This document shows, in pieces, positions 1 to 12,000 of a DNA stretch of 64,000 bases. Below the pieces are notes generated by a model. It saw only the letters and a program-made list of their open reading frames with translations. It was not told the origin of the DNA and searched no databases. The position numbers were made by a program, and so were the translations under genes. The DNA comes from Sanderia malayensis (taxonomy: Eukaryota > Cnidaria > Scyphozoa > Semaeostomeae > Pelagiidae), in contig RQOL01000718.1 in the NCBI GenBank assembly GCA_013076295.1, positions 2,418,001-2,482,000 of the forward strand, read 5' to 3'. Positions within the stretch are counted from its first letter, which is position 1. Each line of letters begins with the position of its first letter.

Positions 1-3000
1 ATTGTTTTTCATTTCTTGACAAGTTTCATAGAGCAGAGCGATCCAGAACTAGCGCTAGACGACGATGTTGATTCAAGCAGACTGTCAGCCAGTGAGAAGA
101 GGAAAAGGCGACTGTCCGCTTTTGACGTCAAAAACTGGTTGCTTAGGAAACCGAGTCTGCGCAAGTCGAAGAAAGAAAAGGATAAAAAAATCAACGAACT
201 TGCGCATGGTTAGTTATTTATATTTCATCGAGTTCAATCACTAAAAATCACTTTAGTTCTAATTGAGATAGTCCTTTTAATGTTGCTTTGTATGTTTTTT
301 TAATTCTTTATTTGTTTTATTTTTTCATCAGACCGCGCACCTTATTATGAAATCTTGGTTGACAAATGAGTTTCAAACGTTTCGGTGTTCAATGTTTTCA
401 TGGACAACATCGCAATGCAAGATACAGTGGTATGATTGAAACAAACTCAGCAAGTTTACTTTGAATTCCTGAAATATGAGTATTGATTAGCATAGTAGCG
501 AATCATGTTGTTGCATCAGCAATGTACGAACATTATGATTAGGCAATGGGTTCTGACTGTTAAAGACTCCTTCAATAATATTCCTGCAAAGGTAGATGAT
601 TGGTTAGAAATGTTTGAAGCTCCTTCGCATTGCCCGGAAGGTTTTGTTTTATAATCAAAGATTTTAGATACCCCTTTGTGGTAGCTACCTCTCATGTCTT
701 GAAATTGTATTCTTTGAGCCAAATATACACTGTGTGCTCAGGAAATCTTTAAAAGGGAGCATTATTTATTCAAACATTTCACTCATTCATGACGACGTCA
801 TGTTTATTTCTTTGTTAAATCCAAAACGTGATATGATACTTTATTTTTATCATCAAAAGACGTTGAGCCGGCTTCAATTTGCCTGCAAGGCTCATCTGAT
901 CTCATGTTTACCAACCCCTTTGTCAATGCAGGCTATCTAGCATAAAGAGAATATACTACATGTTAAATATTGCGTTGCCACAATATACAGCATCGCTTGT
1001 GTCAGTTCCGTGGTAATATTGTATGTCCTTGTTGCTGCGTATAACAAATAGAACAGGCGAATAAATAATTGATAATGCTCAGGAGAAATAAGTAATGTTT
1101 TCGAGTGTTTAGAGTATTTTTACATGGAAAGAAGAGAAGAGAAGAATTGACAGTATTCAAAACAGAAGTTAATTGGGAAAGCGAACTTATAAAGCCGCTG
1201 TTTTTCTTGGCACATTTTCATATCATGGCTGGTAGAAAAACTTTGAATGATCTGATAGGTATGGCGTTATAATTTATTTATTTCCTTCGATTTTATTGAT
1301 TAACTAGCCAGTTTGATAACTGACTAGCTATACACTTTTTTACAAGAATATTGAGGCTCAAACTTGTCAAAAACAATGGAAATTTAAGAATAATGTGAAA
1401 AAGATCGAGGTTCAGCATTAGTTAGGTCTTCTTATAAAAAAGTGTGCATTTCGATAACTAACTAGTTAGTTCGATATTTAAATAGTTCTTTGATTAACCA
1501 GCTAATTAATCTATAAAGTTTGCTTGTTAGTTCAGGATACTTTTGACTCTTTCTTGGGATTTTTAAGAAGTTTTTTCAAACAAATGAAATAATTTTTGTT
1601 ATGAATATTGATGTCAACCGCGAGACAATAAGAACATGAAAAATATAAACATTGTTGAATGCGCTTTGTTCAACTGTAAAAGAATCCACAAGTTAAAAAA
1701 TGTTGTTATTAAAATATTAAATTATTCAATATTGAATAAGGCTTTAGCAGGGAGAAATACAGTGTTGATAAAATTTCTGTGTAATTTGACTAGGCAACAT
1801 ATCATCTGAGTCATGGAAAAAGGCATGTATAGTAAAATATTAGGATTCTTTGACTGTGGGAGAAATTTCTACATACACAAATATTATTATCTTAAATTGT
1901 ATTGTATATGACTTGCAATAACAGACTTGATGTGTGGTTCAAAGATTAATGGAAGTCGTTGTATTATTCGTAGGCGATAAAAAAGACGAAATTATCTTGA
2001 AAAAAGGAGACTTCAAACAGCATTATGATGTGAAGGAAGAAGTTGGAAGGTACATCTTCTCTAAGCACGCCCAAGCAGCTTAAACATCTACATAAAAGTC
2101 TGAATTTGAACATTGTGTATGTCTATTCTTTGCTTTTATCCCAGGGGAAAGTTTGGGGTTGTTCACAAAGTTGTCAACAAAAGGAACAACGCTGTACATG
2201 CAGCAAAGTTCATCAAGATCCCTCAGTGTAAACGTGAAGATGTTTTACATGAAGTAGATATCATGAGGAAGTTGTCACACGAAAATCTTGTCAATTTAGT
2301 CGATGTTTATGATATTGAAAACAGAATCATCTTGATCATGGAATTGTAAGTTGATAATTATTTTATTATATCTTAATTCTTCTCGTTGTCTTTTTCTCAA
2401 CCTGATTATTTATCATCTTATCTTTGTTATCCTTGTTTCGTATTTTTTCTCGTAAACTTCTATACCTCTTCTTGATTTTCATTCTGATCTCCTTCACCTT
2501 CCTCTTCATTTTATTCTTCATCACAAATTCTTCCCAAAAATCATGGCAGTGGTATGCCGAGACAGTCAGTAAGAAGGTTGCAGGAGAGGCTGGCTTCGTA
2601 CCGAGGCTAGAGAGGTAAATAAAACAACAAACGCTAATGTGAATTTTAATCTATTCTCCATGGTAAATTGAAGTCCCTGACTCGGCATACCACTGCCATG
2701 ACGTTCTTCCCAATCTATCTTCATCTTGATCTTCTTCCAAGTTTTTTCTTCCTTTATTCCATTTCCCTTGACATCTTGTTTAGCATTTCTGGTGGCGAGC
2801 TGTTTGAGAGAATTGTCGAAGAAGATTGTCTTACAGAAGCAGAAGCCGCAGTTTACATGAAGCAAATCTTAGAAGGTCTTCAACATATGCACAGTAAGAA
2901 TATCATCCATCTAGACCTCAAGGTAATTAGTATTATTAATATATAGTCACTTATTATCATTATTGCTCAAGTTAATGATCACGAACGTTCAGAGATCTGC

Positions 3001-6000
3001 TAACAGATAATAATTAATGTTCATTCTTTTCATCGAAGCCGGAGAATATTGTTTGTATTGAACCAAAGAGCACCAGGATCAAACTGATCGACTTTGGACT
3101 TGCAAGACAATTAGATCCAAAGAAAGAAACCAAAATTACTTGTGGAACACCAGAGTTTGTTGGTTCGTCCATCATCTTATAAAATACCATATACAAGATA
3201 CCAAGAAGAACTTAGATCTTTGAATTTTATTCTTATATAATTCTAAATATGATCCTTTTCTTAAGTATAATTCTTAAGTATTTTGCGCTGTAGTTACTGC
3301 GATTTAGATAGCCGTATAGCTCTGCTCTTTAACTCACGTGAATGATTATTGTTTCAGCTCCCGAAGTGTTGAGTTTTGACCCCGTAACATTGGCAAGTGA
3401 TATGTGGTAAGTTCTGTTATTCTCCAGCAAGAAGATCCTTGTTCAGTGATACTTAATAAACAGTCTTTCCTACAAACCCATGAATTCTGTTTTAGGAGTG
3501 TTGGTGTCATCGCATATATTCTGTAAGTTTCGTCACACTATATGCTAGAATCTTTTAAACATTTTTTCTACTCTTGCTATTGTATTCTCTCACAAGATAA
3601 CTTTGATTATTTTGTTATTTTGTACTATTTTCTTCTCTCACAAGATAACTTTGATTATTTTGTTATTTTGTACTATTTTCTTCTCTCACAGATAACTTTG
3701 ATTATTGTTCTACTATTTTCACACTTCCAGGCTGAGTGGGTTGTCTCCTTTTCTCGGTGACACTGACAGTGAAACGTTTGCAAATGTCTCTTCGTGCGAG
3801 TGGGACTTTGATGATGAAAGTTTCGAAGAGGTTTCTGATGAATCCAAACATTTTATTGAAGGATTAATTGATAGCTTACCAAGGTAGTTTGATAAATCCA
3901 GATTTATTCTTCTTCCAGATGCTAAAAATTGTCCTTTTTCTTCCTCTTCTTTTTTCATCATCATTCTTCTTTTTCGCCCTTTTCTTCATTTTTCTTTTCT
4001 TTGCTTTTTCTCCACCATCATCTGCCACTTCGTTTTCTGAGCTTCTTCGTTTTCCCCATTTCTTCAGCAATAGAAGAAATGTCAGCGATTGCCTTCAGCA
4101 TGACTGGATCAAAGTAAGCACCTTTATTTTTTTCAACACCTACATTATCACATCGGCTAATTATTGAAAATTTATCATCTTACAACATCATATATCATTT
4201 CCATAGAACTATAATTGTAATAATTCAAAGAAGCTTAGAGTGGATAACTTAAGAAAATTCTTGGCAAAAAAGCGTTGGCAAGTACGTCACTATATCTTTC
4301 TTATTTCTTTACCCCCTGAATGGATAATACAATCTATTGATAAACAGCAGAGTAACAATTTACCCAGGGAGTAGAACAATGAATTGCCTTGTACCTTTTT
4401 CTAGAAGCCTCCATTTCAAGACCTTGATCCATCCTCTTTCCTAAACCTCTGGAATCTGAACTTTTGGAATCTGAGCTTCTTCGCCTATAATATGCTACAA
4501 TTAACATGTTTCTCTTCTGATGCTCTAGTTAGATTTCTAAACCGATTAACATTCTCTATTTATTGATATCCCCTTTGCATGAAATTAGTAAGGCGCCTTA
4601 GCATGAATCGTATCGTTGAGCTAAGAAAGTATTAAATTCTCATCCTCAGTCGAGCGCAAATTAATTGTACAATTGTACACAATCCGACGATCTATCCTTC
4701 GTTTAAAGAACTGTTAATGGCATATTGCAACACTGCTTTGAGAGGATTTGAACTCGCTCTATGATAAGCGAATCAACAGGGTGTAAAACCAGTCAAGACT
4801 GCCCATGCTATCCAATGTCTCCTTGCATGCTTACGCTGATAATGATTGTCAAGCAACCCCCTGATATTAAGTCAAAAACTGCTTTAAGTTGAGTGAAATA
4901 TTTCTTCACATTTCTATAAGTCTGCGATTTACTAAAACGTTGATGAAAGTCGATGTAAACGCGCTGTGTATCTCAGTTTTTCTAGTCCCTGTATTGTGAT
5001 GCAGTTATAATTGGTATCTTTTTTGCTTACAGAGATCAGTGAATGCTGTTCGTGCAATCAGACGTTTGAGTTCATTTGGTGCAGCGTTGCTGGGGAAAAC
5101 GAAATCGGATCTGCGAAGCAAGGCAATATCTGTCTGTTCTGACTCACCTCCCAGCTCAATAAGCGAAGAAACAGAGGCTTTTGAGACGCAAACAGACGAT
5201 TGTGTGACTGAAGAGGACTGTAAAGATAACCCAGACATTGAAAGAAAGAAGACAGATTGCAGTAACAAGTCGAAAGATTATGATCAACGTTTAAGTCCAA
5301 CTCCTGGCTTAGTTGAACTGCGAAAGAGCTTTCAGAGTTTGGCACAGGCTTTCAAGGAAGGCAGTAGCTCCATAACTGATTACACCACAACTGGGAGTAA
5401 ATCAACTAAGGATACTGTTGACAAAGGTATACATTCCAGAGGAGTCTGTAAAGATGATGACAACAGAGGGTTTTTAAACGTAGAACAACAAGCAACCGAC
5501 GAGCTAAGAGCTGGACGCGATCAAAACAATAAACATCACAAAGGGACTGCTTCGGTAGAGGAAAGACTTCGCAAATTTAAAGAGAGCGATTCAAATTCCA
5601 TATCATCAGCTTTGGAAAGGAAGGATCCTCACAGTATTATCATCGATAGAAAAGAATCGAGCACAGCTACACGAGACAGCTCTACAACTGTCTCACAAGT
5701 GAACGGCCATTTGTTTTCTGCAGATAAACCCATCAAAAGCAGAGAAAAGGGTGATAAAAACTGCGGAGATTTGAATAATAACACAAGAGTAGCCGAGGAG
5801 GGGTTTTCTGAAGATGTTTCAACAAAGGAAGGTCTTCGATCGTATTTACAACGCATGATAGACGAAGGAAAATTGCCCGGGTCTCAATCAACCGATTATC
5901 AAAGTAGTCCTCGTCCTATTAGCTGGAGTTGTAGCAGTGCTGCACATAAACGAGGTTTGTTCATAATTGCGTTTCTAACTTGTGTAGATCTTTCTTTTCA

Positions 6001-9000
6001 TTTCTTTTATGCTCTCTTTACAATACTGTGATGCACTTTCAGCTAATTGCAGCCTCCTTGTCGCTTTTAACATGCTTTTACACTTGATTTTTCAGCCTCG
6101 TTTGCGGATATTCTGGCTATTAGTGCCGCGAGTGAAGAGATGACTGAATCAGAAGATGAAGAGCCAATCAGAGTTGAAGTCTCAAAACTAAAATTTGATG
6201 ATTATTACGAGATCCATGAGGAAATTGGAAGAGGGAGGTTTGGCGTGGTGAATAGGGTTGTCGAGAAAGCGACGGGAAAATCCTTCGCCGCCAAGCACAT
6301 AAAAGTTCGCGCGGCAACTCGCGATCAGGTGCGGCAAGAAATCGAGATTCTCTGCTCCGTGCGGCATAAACGAATCGTGCAGCTTCACGCCGTTCACGAA
6401 GAATCTCGCAAGTTCATTCTCGTCCTAGAGCTGTGAGTTTATTTTCACGCTGACATTGCCCCCTGGAAATGCGTATTGTCATTGATATTTACCGTGGTGC
6501 GTGGCATCTGTCCAGGGGGGTGAATACAACATGAAGATAGCCTTTGTTTCATCCTTTGTTTGCAGGGTTGGTGGTGGTGAGCTGTTTGAGAAATTGTCAA
6601 AAGAAGAACAGATCTCTGAGAAGGAGGCAGTCTTCTTCATCAATCAGATTCTCCATGGAGTTAAAAGCATGCATAAAAATAATGTCCTTCACCTTGATCT
6701 AAAGGTATTCACATTGCTTCTGCAAACTTCTTTTCAGAATAAATCATATCAGAATTTTTCGTACGATTTAGATTATCTTGCTATGAAATTGCTTTTTCTT
6801 ATGTTTGTTGAATCGTTACAGCTATGACAACGCCTTTTAATTTCAGCCGGAGAACATCATGCTTGTCAATGAGAATTCTGCTGAAATCAAAATAATCGAT
6901 TTTGGTCTGGCAAAGAAGTTCGATCCAAATCAGGATATCAAAGTTCTATCTGGTACTCCAGCATTTGCAGGTTCGTACACAAGTCATTAATTCACTGGCA
7001 CGAGTCATTAATTCAAGAACTGCTCAACACCAGCAAACTATTTAGCGAGTCAATAACATCATTTATAATCAAGGTTTAATGGATGTGCTTGATTTCCCTG
7101 TAGCTCCAGAAGTTATCAACTTCGAAAAGATCACCAAAGCTACAGATATTTGGTAAACGTATTCCAAAGCTTTCTACATTTCACCTTTCTATTTTATCAA
7201 CAAAATATTTTGTTCCTGCACCTCTTTACCCACCCCACTCTCTCTATTTGTTCCCCCCATCCTCTCTAATTGCTCATCCATTCTCTAATTACAATATCCT
7301 TGGGGAATTTTCGACATATGTTTATTCAACTCCATTACTAACTAATCTAAATTTTATATATTAGTTTATTAATATGAATATATAGATTTACTTTTGTCGA
7401 GTTAATGTTGTCTACACTGACGAACAGTATACACAATGCACAGAGCAATAGTATACATAGAACTAAATATATTCTAAATTTACTTTCATGTAGGTCAATT
7501 GGTGTCATAGCTTATGTACTGTAAGTGCGATACGGTTTTCCTTTCTTGGTATACTTCTGATTTCTTTATGTCGATGTACACGCTTTTTTTATAAGGAACC
7601 TAGCTCGAGCCTAGTTCTTTAAATTCCTTATTTTGAGACCTCTTTTGACCACTTTGTAGTTCTAAAAGTTCCTTAATAGTTCCTTAATTTTAAGTTCGCA
7701 TTTAGTGGACATAATTAGTACAGACGTAAGAAAAGCATTTAAATTCAACGTTTTGCTATAAACTTGTGAAAAGATAACAGGTAAAAGCATGAAGAAGCTT
7801 CATATAATGTAAAAGTACTGAAAATCAATGGAACCGGCTTCCTAATTGTAAATTGTGCGGAAATGTAAATATATTCAAAATTAAAAAGTTCCTTAGTGAT
7901 TTGGCCTTTAGTAGCAAAAGTTCCTTAAGTTTTTTGACCTTCTACATGTAGGTTCCTTATAAACGGTTCCTTATAAAAAAAAAAGCGTGTAATGCCAACG
8001 TCTTTCAATACGAAGCCTTCTTGAGGTTATGATGTGTTATTACCGTGATGTGATAACAATTGATTTTTTTGTTTCAGACTGAGTGGAATATCTCCGTTTC
8101 TTGGCGATGATGCCCAGCAAACGTGCAGCAATGTCTCTAGTTGTCAATGGGATTTCGACCATCCTTCGTTTGATAAAGTTTCATCTGCAGCCAAAGATTT
8201 CATCACCAAAATTATAATCAAAGATCCAAAGTATGTTATTCTTTATTTCAACAGCCTCGTCACAATTATCCCATTAGAGTTGGAATATTAGTTGTCTTAT
8301 GTGATGACCCCATGAATAGATACCGTAAAGGCTTTATTAAGCCCCTTCTCTAACAAGCCCCCCTTTCGAAACGATGCTTTGAATTAAGCCCCCCTTTCTA
8401 TTACAGTCCCACCTTATTTTTCAAGTTGTGAATGATTAAACCCTAAACGCTCATAAAAGTTATTTTGCATGCATTTTACACAAAAGTGAAGTGTTTTTAG
8501 TTTATTTGAGAATTCTATTGAGCCCCCTCTCTAATAAGCCCCCCTCCAGGACCTCGATTTCAAATAACCCCTCAAATGCTTTGGAGATTTCATACAATGC
8601 ATTGTTTTTCTGCAGAAAAAGAATGACAGTGTTGGAATGCATTGAACATCCTTGGATCAAGGTAAGTGATACTTATATTAATATATTCCTTTCTGCTATA
8701 AAGTGTCTTAATTTGTTCTTATCGTGATCCCAGCACTCAAAGGTCAGAACTGTGATTATTGTCTCACAGAAACATTCTTTGTTATTTATCTTTAGAATTC
8801 GAGAGCAGAGAAGACTGAAATCAAAACCAAACCATTATTCAGATTTACTCGATCGTTCACTCAGGTAAGAAACATGATCAACACCCCCTGAATTCCTTTC
8901 AGCAAGCAGTATAACTCTACACTAACCAATCTTCTATCCGGGGGGCACAGTTGATCTATCCATACACTTTTGTTACAGATGAAATATCTATCTATAAACT

Positions 9001-12000
9001 AAAGCATAATAAAATATATTAGTACAATAGAGTCTGTATAAAATAAAATATAAATTCTTCTATATTTGACAACGGTGTTTTTCTGATAAACCTTTGTTCC
9101 TTTGCTTTTTGCGGAAAGTTTTGAAGAGAATAGTTTTATAAACACATGTTTTCCTTCCTTGATCTTTCGTGGTATAACAAACCCACGTTGTACCAACTCC
9201 AAGCCTACGCGAATGAATGCATATTTACAAAAATAAATCCGTTCTTTGTCTTCACAAACTAATGTTAACATTAGGATTTCGTTTCCTTTGTGATAATCTT
9301 TCCCTGTGCAAAGGAATGTAATATCTGAATTGACCTACTTGGGTCAGGTTGAATATTAATCAGTTCGGATACAATGAGACACTACAACGCCAGAATAATA
9401 TTTTGGGAAAAACGCTTTCTTATATTTCGCCACGCAACCCCAAAGAAGAGCAAAGCTTCTGGTAAGCTTATGCCATATACATTATGAGTCTGTAAGTTGG
9501 TTTATCATGGCATGATAAGTCTGTTTCAGCAAGTAAATTCCACGTAAACAACATTAGGCTATAACTGATAGGAGTCTGCCATTGGATTTTCCCAAAATTG
9601 TTCTTTGCAGTACACGGACTGGGTGTTCTGATTTTATCATAATTATTTTTACCACATGCACTCGTGCAACGATAATTATATAATTATGAACATTAATTAC
9701 TTATGAATGGCTGCATTTGATTATGGTTATATCATGTCCTTATTGTGTGTTATATCGAAATATTGCTATAATTACCCAGTCATCTAAAACTTTCAAAAAT
9801 ATTGTTGTGTACATACCGTGATAATAAAAGGTGAAGGTCTCTGCGATGGACAAAGAACAAAAGAAAAATAGTTTCTTTTGATCCTCTGTAGCTAATAAAT
9901 AATCTTTTTCTTTTTCAGTCGTTTATTGATGGTGACGAAGAGGAGTTTAGACCACCTCTGGTTCGATCTCAGAAAGTCGACATAAAACGAACGCATAGTA
10001 ACCTTAAAGATATCTCTGAGACGAAAGAAGATAAATCCAGTTTGAAAAACAGTGACATGATGGGTAAGACATGTTATTATTTACAATAGTATGTTCAGAT
10101 AGGCAGTCTTTTATGTGTGAGACCTACCGCTTACACTGATAGAGTTTTGTGTATTTTGTTTTGTAGCAGATTTGGGAGGCATAGCTTTGCTTGAACAGAG
10201 GCTCAAAGCGATGGAAGCTGAGCGTGATGGGATGAAATTGAGATTAGTAAGACAGACTGATCTTCAGACGGAGATTGAATTGATGAAATGCGAATTGGAA
10301 AAGTCTCTGGATACTCATTCTAAACTGCAAGGGGAGGTTTTGAATTATGAGCAGGATAAGGAGAGGTTATTGGAGAAGTCGAGGATTCAAGGAAAGGAAA
10401 TAAATCGACTGGAGATGAAAAGCGAGAAATTGAAACAAGAATTGGACGAAAAGACCGAGAATTATGAAAGCTTGACTAGAAAATGCAAAAGATTGCAAGA
10501 AAGGTTGGAGCGTGCTGAAGTTCTGGAGGAGATTGTTGCGGAATTAGAAAGAGATAAAAAGAGGAAACTGGAGAAAATAAATGAACTCGAAGAAAGAATC
10601 ATGGATTCAAATGAGATGAAATTTCAACGAGATAAAGATGATGATAAAGTAAGAAAAAAATTAGAGAAAAATAACAAAGAGTTACAAGCTGAAAATGAAA
10701 GTTGTCATCAGGAATTGGAAGAGATGGATGAACGACTGAGTGTGTTGGAAAAAGAAAATTTAAAATTGAGGAAAGAGTTGAAGGAAGCTAGAGAAGAAGA
10801 ATCTGATGAAGAGACGGAGGAATTGAAAGAAAAAATCAATGTTTTGGAAGATAGAATTGAAGACTTGGAAGAGAAATTAGCAGCTGAGTTGAGAAGTAAA
10901 CAATTTATTGAAAATGAACGAGATAGTATAGAGGAGGAATTTGAAGAGGAAAGACGAAACTTGGAAGGAAAGATGGAAAAGATTATCAATTTAAACATAA
11001 AACTCGAAGAAGAGAAGAGAGAGATTATTTCTCTGCTTGAAGCAAGTAAGAAAAGTTATTTCAAACTGGATGAGGAGTTGATGGAACTAAAGAAAACTTC
11101 GAGACACGAGAATGCTGCTAAAGAAGACCTCAAGAAGAAAGATGAATTGATAAACGACATAACATTGGTAAGAAATACCATTTTTTTGTAGTTTGGTTCC
11201 GGTGTAGCTCTGCTCACTATTTTCTCTGATTAGTTTGAAATTTATATCAGGAAAAAGACGCGCTGAAAAAGGATCTGGATCGATTGAACAACCAAATGCT
11301 AGCATTGATGGAAGAGAGACAGAAACTTGAGGAAGAGGCTCAGTGTAGAGATAAAGGCATTACTGTTGATAGAAGGCAATCAGCTGGTAGCAGAGAAATT
11401 GAGAGAATAAAAACAGATTTGAAAACAACGCAAGAATACTTGCGAATTGCGACCGATACCAACACAGAATTACAGGTATTTGTTTATTTTTTATAGCAGC
11501 TATTATATTCATTGCTCTTGCCTGCTACTGATACGTCCACGATCTACAATTACCAAGACTCCAAATGATCAGAAGCGTCTAATAATGTTCAGTTGTTACA
11601 TAATAGCTATTAATCAGCTAAATGTTTCCCCTTTTACTCGCAGCTTGAAATAAAGAAACTGAAGACAGACCACGAGACAGAACTTCACATTGAACTTATT
11701 GAACAAGAAGCAAGACTTACAAATGCAAACGAGTAAGTTCAGCATACAAAATATTTGCACCGGTTGAGTTATATACACTGCGAAGCCCTCCTTGCCCGCG
11801 GACGATCTGGGTCCACTAAAATTTGAACCATTATTCCTAGAGAGCTGGGAATTGTCTCAACGTGATCAGTAGGACCTATTTAGTATAATTCGAATCCTTG
11901 TGAGTCATTTTTCAATCTATTTCAAAATTTGACTATTTCAGTACCCACTTCATGTATGATAGGAAGTTTGAATAGCTATCCGGGCGATCTGGGTCCACTG

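Larger units (their letters stand above)
1974..4113 (+). other. Kinase domain 1 (MLCK-like), nine exons
   Basis: The spliced product shows the glycine loop VGRGKFGVV (split by the intron at 2050-2144), the ATP lysine in AAKFIK, the helix-C glutamate in HEVDIM, the catalytic loop HLDLKPEN (split at 2923-3038), IDFGLA, the GTPEFVAPE activation segment and the SGLSPFLGD motif typical of MLCKs. Every catalytic residue I looked for is present, so an active kinase is expected. The sequence is closest, by recall, to skeletal/cardiac MLCK. Exon lengths from the third exon on are 139, 124, 49, 27, 153 and 46. Confidence 0.9.
6096..8661 (+). other. Kinase domain 2 (MLCK-like), seven exons
   Basis: Visible motifs are EEIGRGRFGVV (glycine loop, within one exon), AAKHIK, RQEIEIL, HLDLKPENIM, IDFGLAKKF, SGTPAFAAPEV and SGISPFLGD. 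The domain looks catalytically complete. After 8661 the MLCK-type calmodulin helix is not repeated. Only a short basic stretch (KTKPLFRFTRSFTQ) follows, so regulation should differ from kinase 1. Exons 6566-8661 are 139, 124, 49, 27, 153 and 46 bases long, the same as in kinase 1. Confidence 0.9.

Noticed and set aside
2424..2618. 64-codon frame beginning MLSLFRIFSRKLLYLF
   Set aside because: AT/pyrimidine-rich intron sequence that runs into the MITE at 2541; no family resemblance.
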